Source: Cytobacillus horneckiae
GTDB lineage: Bacteria > Bacillota > Bacilli > Bacillales > Cytobacillaceae
Direction of reading: 5' to 3'
DNA length: 64,000 nucleotides
Assembly (NCBI RefSeq): GCF_002835735.1
Contig: NZ_PISD01000030.1
Location: 186,001-250,000 of the forward strand
The translations under genes and the position numbers were made by a program. Shown piece after piece: positions 24,961 to 35,444 of the stretch (its first letter is position 1; every line of letters begins with the position of its first letter). Under the pieces are notes generated by a model. The model had not been told where the DNA came from. It worked only from the letters and a program-made list of their open reading frames with translations, and made no database searches.

Positions 24961-25047
24961 ATTTTCAAAAAAAATTTTTTGGTTTATTTTTTGCAATAGA
25001 AAAAGAAATATACACATTTTTGCAAAATAATTTCTTCCTTCCCATTA

Positions 25048-25083
25048 AAAATAAAAGAGAGGCTTTTTACAGCCCCTCTCTTC
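25048..25083 (-). terminator. Terminator of spoIID
   Basis: AAGAGAGGGGCTGT and AGCCTCTCTTTT with minus-strand TTTTATTTTT; it directly follows the stop. Confidence 0.85.
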
Positions 25084-26112
25084 CTATTTCTTTGCTGTCA
25101 TTTTCGCAAGCATTGTGTCTGATTTCGATATTTCAACATCTTTATAATAATGGGAGACAATCTCCGTATAATTTTTCCCTTCTGCCGCCATACCATTTGC
25201 GCCATATTGGCTCATACCTACGCCATGACCATAGCCCTTCGTCCTTATAACAATCTGGTCGCCGTTTCGCTTCCACGTGAAGTCAGTTGATTTAAGATCG
25301 AGCTTCGTACGAATATCGGTGCCCTTAATAACTGTTCCATTTATATCCACCTGCCCTACACGATTGCCTGCCGTTTTCTCAATAAATTTCCCTATCTCAT
25401 TTCCAGCAGGCACCTTTACGCCCAGCTTCTTTTCAAACTCGCCGATAGATATCACTTTTTCATCTGTGAACTTAGGCGTGTCTATATCCCACGGACTTTC
25501 TACGCTTTTCAAATATGGTGTTGCATTCGGCCATACTGATTCAGCATTCTCCGTGTACCCGTTGCTCGTTGAAAAAAATGCCGCTGTAATTGGATTACCA
25601 TCATAAGTAAGAATCTGGCCGCTTGTAGCACGGACAGCCTCCTGAATACGAGCAAGCTTCCAATCATAATCGCCCTTCCACTGTTTCTTTAATTCTTCAT
25701 TATTTTTAAACACTTGGTGGTTGGTAGAGTCTGTTACTATTGCTCCACTAGGTACATCTGAATCTTTTCCTTGCATCATATGCTGTATGATATAGGTTCG
25801 CGCAGCTAAAGCCTGCGCCTTGAGAGCTTCCTTTTCAAACTCTGCCGGCATTTCCGCTGCAACGACACCAACTAAATACTCCTCAAAAGGATGTGTCTCT
25901 ACTTCCTTTGAATTCATGCGATAGACAGATACATCCATGCCCGGTTCCATCGAAGTCTGCGGAATGTTTTCATCTACCTTCTCTTTACTTTCGGCTTTTG
26001 GTTCACCGCTTGATTTTTCACCTGAAAACGGCAGAACAAGCATTGCAGGTATTAAAAGTGTGACGGCAAATAACAGTGATGCTACTACGACGAGTGGTTT
26101 GAATTTTGTCAT
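25084..26112 (-). CDS. spoIID: Stage II sporulation protein SpoIID
   Basis: 342 residues. N-terminal membrane helix (about 8-29), then the SpoIID lytic transglycosylase domain: catalytic Glu87 in VVAAEMPAEF, ALAARTYI, and the C-terminal signature YGHGVGMSQYGANGMA. SpoIID, with SpoIIM and SpoIIP, remodels septal peptidoglycan to drive engulfment. The gene follows murA as in B. subtilis, separated here by a 52-bp minisatellite, and has its own sigma-E type promoter. Confidence 0.95.
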   Translation of the reverse strand: MTKFKPLVVVASLLFAVTLLIPAMLVLPFSGEKSSGEPKAESKEKVDENIPQTSMEPGMDVSVYRMNSKEVETHPFEEYLVGVVAAEMPAEFEKEALKAQALAARTYIIQHMMQGKDSDVPSGAIVTDSTNHQVFKNNEELKKQWKGDYDWKLARIQEAVRATSGQILTYDGNPITAAFFSTSNGYTENAESVWPNATPYLKSVESPWDIDTPKFTDEKVISIGEFEKKLGVKVPAGNEIGKFIEKTAGNRVGQVDINGTVIKGTDIRTKLDLKSTDFTWKRNGDQIVIRTKGYGHGVGMSQYGANGMAAEGKNYTEIVSHYYKDVEISKSDTMLAKMTAKK

Positions 26113-26145
26113 GTGTTAGCCTCCATAATCAATCAGTCTCCTTCA

Positions 26146-26174
26146 ATCTTATGGGGACAAAAAGGCAATTATGA
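26146..26174 (-). promoter_or_regulatory. Sigma-E promoter of spoIID
   Basis: Minus strand TCATAAT (26174-26168; consensus KMATATT), 14 bases, CATAAGAT (26153-26146; consensus CATACAMT). Confidence 0.6.
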
Positions 26175-26296
26175 CAAATTTCTATATTAAAAATGGGGGC
26201 CTATACATTGAGCTTTTCATTTAAATAGGAGGAAATGATGAGCATATTTTTTGCTTTTTCCACAGTTTCTCATTTTAGTTGGACGGGGAGGCAAGT

Positions 26297-26712
26297 TTCT
26301 TCCTAGCTTTCATCGACTGGTTCTCTGTCACTTGGGCGCAGAGACGTGCTCTCTTCTTCCTTTCATCGACTGTTCTCTCTGTCACTTGGGCGCTGAGACG
26401 TGCTCTCTTCTTCCTTTCATCTGCTATTCTCTATCACTTGGGCGCTGAGATCTGCTCTCTTCTTCCTTTCATCCACTATTCTCTATCACTCGGGCGCTGA
26501 GATCTACTCTCTTCTTCCTTTCAGCGGCTATTCTCTATCACTTGGGCGCTGAGACGTGCTCTCTTCTTCCTTTCATCGACTGTTCTCTATAACTTGGGCT
26601 GAGAGACGTGCTCTTTCCTTCCTTTCAGCGGCTTCTCACACTCAATTGGAGGCTGAGACGTGCTCTTTCCTTCCTTTCACTGACTATTCTCGCTCCAACG
26701 GGTGCTATGATG
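26297..26712. repeat. 52-bp tandem repeat (minisatellite), about eight units
   Basis: Units begin GAGACGTGCTCTCTTCTTCC at 26341, 26395, 26447, 26499, 26551, 26603 and 26655; most start-to-start distances are 52, the first is 54. Each carries CACTTGGGCGCT near its end. A partial unit precedes and a decayed one follows. 52 is not a multiple of three and the frames break, so it is non-coding. Confidence 0.9.
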
Positions 26713-26832
26713 CTTTTTTCCCTTGCACCGGCTTTTTGACTTCAAAGATCAGACTATTATGTATGGCATTCGTTCGCAACAGACTTCCATTAATGGCTGT
26801 TAGTTCAACTCCATTATCTTCACGATCAACGG

Positions 26833-26889
26833 TAAATAAAAAAACCGCAAAAATCAGTCGTCTGACTTTAGACGTGCTGCTTTTGCGGT
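26833..26889 (-). terminator. Terminator of murA
   Basis: ACCGCAAAA (26844-26852) with TTTTGCGGT (26881-26889), an inner CGTCT/AGACG stem, and TTTTTTTATTT on the minus strand. Confidence 0.85.
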
Positions 26890-26898
26890 CTGAATTCA

Positions 26899-28212
26899 CT
26901 ATGCATTTAAATCTGAAATATACTTCTTTTCTGTTGTTGTCTCTTCTTCCACTTCTGTTACTCGTTCGATATCAGCACCAATACCAGCTAATTTCTCATG
27001 GAAATTGACATAGCCGCGATCTAGATGCTTTAGTTCGGTAACACGGGTAACTCCGTCAGCAACAAGGCCTGTTAAAATTAACGCAGCGGCTGCACGAAGA
27101 TCTGTCGCAGCAACTTCTGCACCTTGAAGATTTGATGGTCCATTCATTATAACTGAACGACCTTCAATTTTAATATCTGCATTCATACGGCGGAATTCTT
27201 CCACATGCATGAAGCGATTCTCAAATACTGTCTCAGTGATGACACTTGTGCCATTAGCATGAAGTAATAAAGCCATCATTTGAGATTGCATATCTGTAGG
27301 GAAACCAGGATGAGGCATTGTTTTAATATCTACTGCTTTTAATTGCTTCGGACCGATGACGCGAATGCCGTCAGCTTCTTCAATGAAAGTAACACCCATC
27401 TCTTCCATTTTTGCAATTAATGATGTTGAATGTTCAGCTACAGCACCTTTAACCAACACATCTCCGCCCGTGATCGCAGCTGCTACCATAAATGTACCTG
27501 TTTCAATGCGGTCAGGAATAATATGATGCTCAGCTCCAAATAGAACATCTACACCTTCGATACGAATCGTACCTGTTCCAGCTCCACGAACTTTAGCACC
27601 CATTTTATTAAGGAAATTAGCTAGATCAACAATTTCCGGTTCTTTTGCAACATTTTCGATAACTGTTGTACCGTTTGCAAGGGTAGCTGCCATCATAATG
27701 TTTTCCGTAGCACCTACGCTAGGAAAATCAAGATAAATTTTTGCTCCATGTAAGCGGCCTTCTGGTGCTTCCGCTTCGATAAAACCGTTTCCAACTTTAA
27801 CAGTTGCGCCCATTGCTTCAAAACCTTTAAGATGTTGATCGATTGGGCGTGAGCCGATTGCACAGCCTCCAGGTAATGCAACTCTCGCTCTTCCATTTCG
27901 TGCTAAAAGTGAACCCATTACTAAAACAGAAGCACGCATTTTACGCACATATTCAAAAGGCGCTTCTACTTTTAACTCTCTAGATGCATCAACGATTACT
28001 GTATTATTGTCAAACCCCACTTCGGCGTTTAAAAAACGTAATACTTCATTAATTGTATATACATCGGAGAGAGTTGGGACATCACGAATTACGCTTTTTC
28101 CATCACTTGCTAATAATGTTGCAGCGATTACCGGTAAAACAGCATTTTTTGCACCTTCAACTTTGACTGTACCGCTTAACCGATTTCCGCCGCGGACGAT
28201 GATTTTTTCCAA
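26899..28212 (-). CDS. murA: UDP-N-acetylglucosamine 1-carboxyvinyltransferase MurA
   Basis: 437 residues, TTG start at 28212 with GGAGGGG eight bases away. It shows the AKNAVLP motif, catalytic Cys117 in [16 protein letters not shown] (the fosfomycin target) and [12 protein letters not shown]. MurA transfers enolpyruvate from PEP to UDP-GlcNAc, the first committed step of peptidoglycan synthesis. The order ywmB-murA-spoIID matches murAA of B. subtilis, so this is the main paralogue. Confidence 0.96.
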   Translation of the reverse strand: MEKIIVRGGNRLSGTVKVEGAKNAVLPVIAATLLASDGKSVIRDVPTLSDVYTINEVLRFLNAEVGFDNNTVIVDASRELKVEAPFEYVRKMRASVLVMGSLLARNGRARVALPGGCAIGSRPIDQHLKGFEAMGATVKVGNGFIEAEAPEGRLHGAKIYLDFPSVGATENIMMAATLANGTTVIENVAKEPEIVDLANFLNKMGAKVRGAGTGTIRIEGVDVLFGAEHHIIPDRIETGTFMVAAAITGGDVLVKGAVAEHSTSLIAKMEEMGVTFIEEADGIRVIGPKQLKAVDIKTMPHPGFPTDMQSQMMALLLHANGTSVITETVFENRFMHVEEFRRMNADIKIEGRSVIMNGPSNLQGAEVAATDLRAAAALILTGLVADGVTRVTELKHLDRGYVNFHEKLAGIGADIERVTEVEEETTTEKKYISDLNA

Positions 28213-28245
28213 AGTGTATTCCCCTCCGCGTCCATTTTCTCTATA

Positions 28246-28992
28246 TTAATATTCAATCGTAATGATGGGTGTGCCGATAACTATAGTTGTCTTAGCGCCC
28301 AACCCTTCTTTTCTTAAACCAATTTGCAAATTCATATCCTCGCCATTCGTCCGAATAGACTCTTTAAACTTCGGTGTGTAGGCAGATGTTGACATAAAAT
28401 GCTCTTCTTTTAATGCTTCTATCTCTTTCGCATTAAATGCTGTTAATAGCTCTTTCATTTTTAAAGGCATAGACTCACTCATCTTACCACTGAAATCACC
28501 TATGATACAAGAGAAAATTCTGGGATTTCCACGAAAAATGTCGACTATACGGCCTTCTAATTTTTCACCCAATTTCTCTTGCTCCTTCTCCTCTAAATCA
28601 GCACCGTTTGCCTCATAAATTAAATACGTTTGTACTTCATCATTTATGGGGGTTGAAAGAATTTTTATTGATTCCGTCATTGATCCATTTTCACGTAAAA
28701 CACCTACAGCCTCATATTGTTCAGCAGTATCCTGGACTGTCCATTCCCATGTAGAAAATGTCTGTTTTACCTCATTAGTATATGCTTTTACCTCATGAAG
28801 GGTTTTTAAATCTTCCACATTTTCCCTTGCATGGATAGACCATTCTTGAATCAAAATATTCTCGTCATGTAATACTTGCGCCAATTCAAAAAGAGTAAGA
28901 TCTGATTGTGCTGCATTCGATTGATTGCCGAAGTAAATCAAAGTGATTCCGACAATGCCAATTATGGATAATAAAAATGAATTTTTTTTCAT
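28246..28992 (-). CDS. ywmB: YwmB-family secreted protein
   Basis: 248 residues, ATG 28992 with GGGAGGGAG. Signal peptide or anchor at 5-27, then a soluble extracytoplasmic domain (QSDLTLFELAQVLHDENI...). The family is YwmB, sometimes labelled a TATA-box binding fold for its structure; the function is unknown. It is 33 bases upstream of murA and probably cotranscribed. The position between ywzB and murA is conserved. Confidence 0.85.
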   Translation of the reverse strand: MKKNSFLLSIIGIVGITLIYFGNQSNAAQSDLTLFELAQVLHDENILIQEWSIHARENVEDLKTLHEVKAYTNEVKQTFSTWEWTVQDTAEQYEAVGVLRENGSMTESIKILSTPINDEVQTYLIYEANGADLEEKEQEKLGEKLEGRIVDIFRGNPRIFSCIIGDFSGKMSESMPLKMKELLTAFNAKEIEALKEEHFMSTSAYTPKFKESIRTNGEDMNLQIGLRKEGLGAKTTIVIGTPIITIEY

Positions 28993-29202
28993 TTTTTTCT
29001 CCCTCCCTTAGTACCATTGTTACCAAAGAGGGGATGCTCATACTTGGGAATTGTCGTCACATTTAGACAATCTCTCTACCGTGTCCAACTTTGAAAAATC
29101 CTTCACAAAAAATATGTATGAATTCCCAAATTTTCAACAGCAACACAATGCATTGTACTCAAAATTCCTATAAAAGAAAACATGTACGAAGACCTATATT
29201 TG

Positions 29203-29451
29203 CTACAAAATCACATTCTGAAAAATAAGAGGTAACTGTTGGGACCAAAGAAGATAATCCAGGAAGAAGTTGCTAACTGTTGAACCGATGACAATCGATA
29301 GCAAAATGTATAGCAGCCTTGCCTGCACCACATGATTTGGCTTGATCAGTTTATCAATTCTTAATGCCTGAAGCGCCCACCATGAGAGAGCAATAAATAC
29401 TAAATGAGATAAGATGCTCATCAGGGCTTCATGACCAAAACTTGCGATCAC
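29203..29451 (-). CDS. ywzB: DUF1146 membrane protein YwzB
   Basis: 82 residues, GTG 29451 with AAGGAG seven bases away. Two membrane helices (about 12-30 and 45-65) with the conserved SWWALQALRIDKLIK between them. This family sits next to the atp/murA region in many Bacillaceae. No function is established. Confidence 0.85.
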   Translation of the reverse strand: MIASFGHEALMSILSHLVFIALSWWALQALRIDKLIKPNHVVQARLLYILLSIVIGSTVSNFFLDYLLWSQQLPLIFQNVIL

Positions 29452-29633
29452 ATGACCACTCCTTATCTTGTCTTAACATCACTCTTATTTTATCCTACGT
29501 TCATCGAGAAAGAAAGCGTACATATCTCACTCCTTTTGACGTAACTGACATGTAAAAGGTTTCACAAAAACTTATTTTCGGAATTATTAATTTTTATCAA
29601 AAAATCCCTTGCTTGTTTTCACTTTCTTCCGCA

Positions 29634-29662
29634 GCAAAAAAGAAGGGACGCATCCCTCCTCC
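29634..29662 (-). terminator. Terminator of the nuo operon
   Basis: AGAAGGGA and TCCCTCCT arms (one mismatch, loop CGCA), with TCTTTTTTGC on the minus strand. Confidence 0.7.
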
Positions 29663-29674
29663 TATACCCGTTTT

Positions 29675-31186
29675 CTATTGAATAAAATCATTAAATGATA
29701 AAAAGTTCCCATGTAGAAAATCAAATGCAATATTCGGAAATACCCCTAATATGACTGTTACCGCTACACATAAACTGATAACTATAACTGCAGGTGGAGA
29801 AAAGCTAATTTTCGTTTCTTGCTGAGGCTGCCTAAAGAATACGGCAGCGAGCACCCGGAAATAGTAAATGTACGAGATGACAGTTGTCGCAATTAGTAAG
29901 CTAGCAAGAATATAATGGGTCGGCTCTGTACTTAAAGCACCCATGAAAATATTTAACTTTCCTATAAATCCTGAAGTACCAGGTATACCAGCAAGTGATA
30001 AAAAGAGTATAGCCAGGCTGACAGCTAAAAATGGCGAGCTTCGATAGAGCCCTGCAAATTCATTTATTTGTACCTTTTTAGCCTTCCATGCAGCTACTTG
30101 AATAATGGCAAACACACCTAGCGTCATAAAGAGATATGCTCCTAAGTAAAACCATAATGTTTCAATCATAAATGGCGAGAACGCGGTGACTGCAACTAGC
30201 AGATAGCCGGCATGTGCAATACTTGAGTATGCAAGCATCCTTTTTATATTGCTCTGCCTCAGCGCGACAATATTACCGATTAACATGGTTGCACCTGCGA
30301 TAACGGCGAGATAATTTTGCAGGCTTAATATTAAAGAGTTATTGCCTGAAAGATCTGGCACTTGGAAGAACACGCCGATAAATATCCTAATGATAATAAT
30401 AAAACCCGCAGTTTTAGATACTACACTTAAAAACGCAGTAACTGGCAACGGCGCTCCTTCATATACATCAGGTGCCCACATATGGAACGGCACCGCTGAT
30501 ATTTTAAATGCAAGCCCTACTACAATCATAAGAAATGCCAGTGCAAGCAAAAATAAATGTTGCTGCTGATCAATGGCTCCAAGCGCTGCAGCCATTTCTT
30601 TTATATTGGTTGTACCTGATATCCCATACACATAACTCATACCAAACAATGTAATTGCAGTAGCAATTGCGCCGTTAATTACATATTTCATTGCCGATTC
30701 ATTGGATGGCAGATAATTCTTCCTCATCCCAACTAAAATGTACGAAGAGATTGAGAGCAATTCCAAGCCAACAAATAAGGTAATTAAATCACCGCTTGAA
30801 GACATCACCATTACCCCGAGAAGTGCGGTGAGAAATAAATAGTAAAATTCTCCGCGGTATTCTTCAAGCTTCTCTTCCGGCTCGTAGGAAATAGCCAGAA
30901 GCATGGCAAGCGCGGCTCCGATAAGCAGCAATATCTTAAATGCAATCGCAAAGGAATCGAGCCTAAACGTGTCATACAGTATCGATACCGGGGTATCTCC
31001 GATTAAAGTAAATACTGTGATTAATGCGGCAATAATACTTGCAAAACTTAGCCACCCTAGTAGTTTCCGATTAAAAGATCGCGGCAGAAATAAATCCAGC
31101 AAGGAAAGCACGGCTACTACGCCAAGGATGATGAATTCCGGTGTCATTGCGCTCCAACGATACGATAATAATGTCTCAAGATCCAT
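29675..31186 (-). CDS. nuoN: NADH-quinone oxidoreductase subunit N
   Basis: 503 residues, about 14 membrane helices, Mrp-antiporter-like proton channel subunit. The conserved Lys-containing stretches KISAVPFHMWAPDVYEGAP and RQSNIKRMLAYSSIAHAG mark the discontinuous helices. Last gene of the nuo operon; six bases separate it from nuoM. Confidence 0.95.
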   Translation of the reverse strand: MDLETLLSYRWSAMTPEFIILGVVAVLSLLDLFLPRSFNRKLLGWLSFASIIAALITVFTLIGDTPVSILYDTFRLDSFAIAFKILLLIGAALAMLLAISYEPEEKLEEYRGEFYYLFLTALLGVMVMSSSGDLITLFVGLELLSISSYILVGMRKNYLPSNESAMKYVINGAIATAITLFGMSYVYGISGTTNIKEMAAALGAIDQQQHLFLLALAFLMIVVGLAFKISAVPFHMWAPDVYEGAPLPVTAFLSVVSKTAGFIIIIRIFIGVFFQVPDLSGNNSLILSLQNYLAVIAGATMLIGNIVALRQSNIKRMLAYSSIAHAGYLLVAVTAFSPFMIETLWFYLGAYLFMTLGVFAIIQVAAWKAKKVQINEFAGLYRSSPFLAVSLAILFLSLAGIPGTSGFIGKLNIFMGALSTEPTHYILASLLIATTVISYIYYFRVLAAVFFRQPQQETKISFSPPAVIVISLCVAVTVILGVFPNIAFDFLHGNFLSFNDFIQ

Positions 31187-31192
31187 CCCTCA

Positions 31193-32692
31193 TCACCCTC
31201 CTAACCCAATCACGATAGTTTCAATTGTATTTGTTAATCCGCTGGCTATTAAATCCGGGTATACCCCAATGGCTACAATCAAACAGACAAGAATGACAGC
31301 CGGTATTTTTTCAATCGTCTCCATATCCTTCACTTTATTAGTTGTTTTTCCTTCTCCAAATGTAATCGACAATACCGCTCTCAGTAAGTAGACAGCTGTC
31401 AATATTATGCCGAGGCATCCGACGGCTGCCAGTATAGGCATCGACTTGAATAATCCTAAAAATGACATAAACTCTGCGATAAAGCCGGACATCCCTGGAA
31501 GTCCCAATGAACCGAGCGCTCCCACAAGCAAGAATCCAGCAGTAACTGGCATTGCCCTCGCCATACCGCCTAGTTCGGCAAGCTTGGTCGTTTCATATCT
31601 CTGATAGAAAATGCTAACGAGCCAGAACAATAATGCTGCTAATAAACCGTGAGAGACCACTTGGAAAATGGCTCCTTGCACCCCCGCACTATTTATTGCG
31701 CCAAGACCGATGAGTACGATCCCCATATGCGAAATAGAAGAATAGGCCAGCACCTTTTTAAAATCTGTCTGGATTAGTGCGAGAAAGGCGCCATATAACA
31801 GATTAATTACTCCGAGAATGGCAATCCATGTAGCTAATGATTGGAATTGTTCTGGAAAAAAGCCAATTCCAAACTTTATTAAACCGTATGCACCAATTTT
31901 CAATAGAATCCCGGCATGCAGCATAACAATGGACGGCGGTGCTTCCACATGGACGCGTACCATCCAGCTATGCAATGGAAAGATTGGTAGCTTGACTCCA
32001 AAAGCAATAATTAAAGCGATAAGCAGCGTCATTTTCGTCGACTCTGATAAAATAGCCTTGTTGCTCAGAATGGACATTAATGCCTCAATATTTGTTGTGC
32101 CTATCTTGGCAAACAGAAACATAATGACAATAAGCAATATAGCTGAGCCTATGCCGTTATAAATTAAAAAGCTGAGCGCAGCTTTTTCCTTTTCAGCATA
32201 TCCCCATTTTCCAATAAGGAAGAATGTTGGAATCAGTGTAATTTCAAAAAAGATAAAAAATAGGATAAGGTTGCCTGCTGCAAATACGCCAAACATCCCT
32301 ATTTGCAGTAGCAGGAAAAGAATAAAGTAGCCTTTCCATTCCTTTTTTATATGAATGGATGCGATGGCAGCTAGTGTAGAAAGCAGCGCGGTCAACACGA
32401 GCATCAAAATCGAAAAGCCATCGGCTCTCAGCTCATAATTGACGGAATAGACCGAATTAAACACTTCTGGATTCGCAAACTGCATCCAGCTCACTTTTTC
32501 AGCGAAGTCACTTAATTTAGCACCTAATTGAAATGCAATATAAAGATAAAGTGTCAATATCAGCGCAGGTATTGTGGCAAGCACACCAATGAGCTTAATT
32601 GCCGACTCCTTTGTTTTCGGAGTAAAAGCTAATACTAAAATACCTAATAATGGGGAGAACACGATTAAAGTTAGCAAGTATGGAAATGTCAT
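31193..32692 (-). CDS. nuoM: NADH-quinone oxidoreductase subunit M
   Basis: 499 residues, about 14 helices. The signatures KLPIFPLHSWMVRVHVEAPP and QTDFKKVLAYSSISHMG are typical of NuoM, one of three antiporter-like proton channels. Its ATG overlaps the nuoL stop (ATGA), so translation is coupled. Confidence 0.95.
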   Translation of the reverse strand: MTFPYLLTLIVFSPLLGILVLAFTPKTKESAIKLIGVLATIPALILTLYLYIAFQLGAKLSDFAEKVSWMQFANPEVFNSVYSVNYELRADGFSILMLVLTALLSTLAAIASIHIKKEWKGYFILFLLLQIGMFGVFAAGNLILFFIFFEITLIPTFFLIGKWGYAEKEKAALSFLIYNGIGSAILLIVIMFLFAKIGTTNIEALMSILSNKAILSESTKMTLLIALIIAFGVKLPIFPLHSWMVRVHVEAPPSIVMLHAGILLKIGAYGLIKFGIGFFPEQFQSLATWIAILGVINLLYGAFLALIQTDFKKVLAYSSISHMGIVLIGLGAINSAGVQGAIFQVVSHGLLAALLFWLVSIFYQRYETTKLAELGGMARAMPVTAGFLLVGALGSLGLPGMSGFIAEFMSFLGLFKSMPILAAVGCLGIILTAVYLLRAVLSITFGEGKTTNKVKDMETIEKIPAVILVCLIVAIGVYPDLIASGLTNTIETIVIGLGG

Positions 32693-34557
32693 TATAAGTA
32701 CCCCCCTGTCAACGCAAGAACTATGACTAGTACTGCTAATCCTAAAAAGGCGACTGTTCCGTATGTCTGTACCTGCCCGTCCTGCATTCTTGATCCTAGC
32801 TTCGATAAACCTGTTATGAAGGCTGTGATTAACTTAATTAACCCTTCGACGATAATGACTTCAAACAATCGAGCGACTCGACTAAGAATGGATGCAGCTT
32901 TTACTACAGTAAAATGATAAAACTCATCGATATAATATTTTTTATTTACGAGCTGATAAGCATATGGCGCTCTTGAAGAAAGCCAGTCTCTAGAAAGAGA
33001 CTTTCTGCTGTATATTAACCAAGCCAATGCAATTCCAAGTAATGAAACGGCAGTAGCCAATCCCATTATCCAAATTGGGCCTTCAATATGTCCGTGACCG
33101 AGAGCCGCATTTCCGTCTGTGAGCCAATCGCCGAGAAAGGATCCAAACCACGGGGTATTGATATATCCTGCGAAGATAGCTAAAAAGGCGAGTACCCACA
33201 TCGGTACCGTCATTACATTTGGTGATTCCTTCACATGATTTGTATCACCTCTTGCCTCTCCACCGAAAACAAGAAAGAACAGCCTAAACATATAGAATGC
33301 GGTCATGAATGCAGCGATGATTGCGAGCAAGAATAGAATGGTATGACCATGAACCCATGTTGCCACTAAAATTTCATCCTTGCTAAAAAAACCTGATAAT
33401 AATGGAACACCGCTTATGGCTAATGTTCCGATTAAAAATAAAGGACCTGTCAGCCTTAATTTTTTCCATAACCCGCCCATTTTCTCAATGTCCTGCGTAT
33501 GAACCGCGTGAATTACGCTGCCAGCAGCAAGGAATAACAATGCTTTAAAAAATGCGTGTGTAGTTAAGTGGAAAACACCGGCAACATAGCCAGCCGATCC
33601 TAATGCAAGCATCATAAAACCTAACTGACTAACCGTGGAATAAGCAAGTACTCTCTTAATATCCTTTTGCACAAGGCCGATGCTGGCTGCAAAAATGGCG
33701 GTAAATGCCCCAACGATCGCAACTGTCATTAATGCCGCCTCACTTGCCGCAAATACCGGGAACATTGTGGCGACTAAATATACGCCGGCTGCCACCATCG
33801 TTGCTGCGTGAATAAGGGCTGATACAGGTGTCGGTCCTTCCATTGCGTCCGGCAACCAGCTATGAAGAGGAAATTGCCCAGATTTACCGACTGCACCAAT
33901 GAAAATAAGTATCGCCGTTAACGTAATCATTTCCGAAGAAATAGTACCAGCGGACACTGAAGCAAATATTTCATCATATTCGAAGCTTCCAACCTGCCAG
34001 AATAAGAGAATCATGCCAATAAAGAGAGCCACATCGCCAATCCTTGTCATAATGAAGGCTTTCTTTGCTGCAGCTTTTGCTTCCTCTTTATAAAAATAAA
34101 AGCCAATTAATAAAAACGAACCTACACCTACAAGCTCCCAGAAAATATATGTTTGCAATAAGTTGGGTGATAGAACAAGTCCAAGCATGGCGAACGTAAA
34201 TAATCCTAAGTAACTATAAAAAACTGATATCCGTTCATCTCCCTGCATATAGCCTTTCGAATACATATGTACAAGGAAACTGACAAGCGAGACAATGACT
34301 AGCATCAGTGCATTTAATTGATTCACTTCAAATCCCGCTGTTAACGTAGCATCCCCTATCGTTAGCCAAGTGGCTTCTGCCTTGTATGTAGGGTTCTCAA
34401 AACGAGCGACGAGCACCAACAAGGAAACTATGAAACTGGCAAATGTGAGAAGCATTCCGATATAAGGAGCTGCACTTCCCCATTTTTTACCGTAAACGAT
34501 AAGCAATAAAAATGATAATAGCGGGAATAGCGGTATAATCCATGCGAATTCCATCAT
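32692..34557 (-). CDS. nuoL: NADH-quinone oxidoreductase subunit L
   Basis: 621 residues, the largest membrane subunit. The channel signatures are SGQFPLHSWLPDAMEGPTPV and VQKDIKRVLAYSTVSQLG. The C-terminal region carries the long lateral helix that bridges NuoM and NuoN and ends in two hydrophobic segments. A 60-base gap follows nuoK, the only appreciable one in the distal half of the operon. Confidence 0.95.
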   Translation of the reverse strand: MMEFAWIIPLFPLLSFLLLIVYGKKWGSAAPYIGMLLTFASFIVSLLVLVARFENPTYKAEATWLTIGDATLTAGFEVNQLNALMLVIVSLVSFLVHMYSKGYMQGDERISVFYSYLGLFTFAMLGLVLSPNLLQTYIFWELVGVGSFLLIGFYFYKEEAKAAAKKAFIMTRIGDVALFIGMILLFWQVGSFEYDEIFASVSAGTISSEMITLTAILIFIGAVGKSGQFPLHSWLPDAMEGPTPVSALIHAATMVAAGVYLVATMFPVFAASEAALMTVAIVGAFTAIFAASIGLVQKDIKRVLAYSTVSQLGFMMLALGSAGYVAGVFHLTTHAFFKALLFLAAGSVIHAVHTQDIEKMGGLWKKLRLTGPLFLIGTLAISGVPLLSGFFSKDEILVATWVHGHTILFLLAIIAAFMTAFYMFRLFFLVFGGEARGDTNHVKESPNVMTVPMWVLAFLAIFAGYINTPWFGSFLGDWLTDGNAALGHGHIEGPIWIMGLATAVSLLGIALAWLIYSRKSLSRDWLSSRAPYAYQLVNKKYYIDEFYHFTVVKAASILSRVARLFEVIIVEGLIKLITAFITGLSKLGSRMQDGQVQTYGTVAFLGLAVLVIVLALTGGYL

Positions 34558-34617
34558 TTTTACGGGTCCCCTTTAATGAATACGCTAGGCATTAGCGTAT
34601 GTTCTTTTAGCGAAAGA

Positions 34618-34932
34618 TTAATGTTTTAATGCATCAAATTCATCTACATTTACAGTTTTGCGATTCCGATAGATGGCGATGAGAATCGCTAATCCGACTG
34701 CAACCTCTGCCGCAGCAACTGCAATGGCAAAAAGCGCAAATACTTGCCCGTCTATGGACGGCATCATCCCGAATTTACTAAATGCAACAAGATTGATGTT
34801 GCCTGCATTGAGCATTAACTCAATTGATATAAGGACGATGACTGTATTTCTTTTCGTTAATGCCCCATACAATCCGATGCAAAAAAGAACGAGAGCCAGT
34901 GTAAGATAAGCAGAAATCGGTACCGTACTCAT
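34618..34932 (-). CDS. nuoK: NADH-quinone oxidoreductase subunit K
   Basis: 104 residues, three helices, with [20 protein letters not shown] holding the conserved glutamate of helix 2. Part of the E-channel linking quinone chemistry to proton transfer. It overlaps nuoJ by 4 bases. Confidence 0.95.
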   Translation of the reverse strand: MSTVPISAYLTLALVLFCIGLYGALTKRNTVIVLISIELMLNAGNINLVAFSKFGMMPSIDGQVFALFAIAVAAAEVAVGLAILIAIYRNRKTVNVDEFDALKH

Positions 34933-35444
34933 TCTTTATCAGCCTCCTCTAGGTCATCCCGTTTTGCCAAAATGATTGCACCGATGAGTGCAACAAGTAG
35001 AATGACTGATGTAAGCTCAAACGGAATCACATATTTGGAATAAATCGCGAGTCCTATTTGCTCAGTATTATTTTCATGCAGTGTTGTTGCTTCTTGCGTA
35101 AATTCAACATTATATATGCCTAAGTAAAAGACAAGCCCGAAGCCTAAAATACTTAGGAAAATCAAGATTTTACGTATGCGTCCTGCTTTTGGTTCACTAT
35201 TATCATTATGTCGCGTCAGCATGATTCCAAAGAGCATCATGATGGTAATCGCACCGGAATAGATGAGGATTTGAACAACAGCAATAAACTCGGCTGACAG
35301 CATAACATAAACGCCGGCGACGCTTATGAAAGTAAATACTAATGCAACAACCATATGAACAACCTTTGTCAGATTGAGCATCATCACACCGCCGACGATG
35401 GCGATGAGCGCCAATAGCATAAAAATGAGAAACTCGCCGCTCAT
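34929..35444 (-). CDS. nuoJ: NADH-quinone oxidoreductase subunit J
   Basis: 171 residues, five helices; [20 protein letters not shown] is the conserved helix 3 with its pi-bulge region. It overlaps nuoI by 4 bases and nuoK by 4 bases. Confidence 0.95.
   Translation of the reverse strand: MSGEFLIFMLLALIAIVGGVMMLNLTKVVHMVVALVFTFISVAGVYVMLSAEFIAVVQILIYSGAITIMMLFGIMLTRHNDNSEPKAGRIRKILIFLSILGFGLVFYLGIYNVEFTQEATTLHENNTEQIGLAIYSKYVIPFELTSVILLVALIGAIILAKRDDLEEADKE

Noticed and set aside
26279-27008. Plus-strand frames through the minisatellite
   Set aside because: The 52-base period breaks the frame, and they overlap murA antisense.
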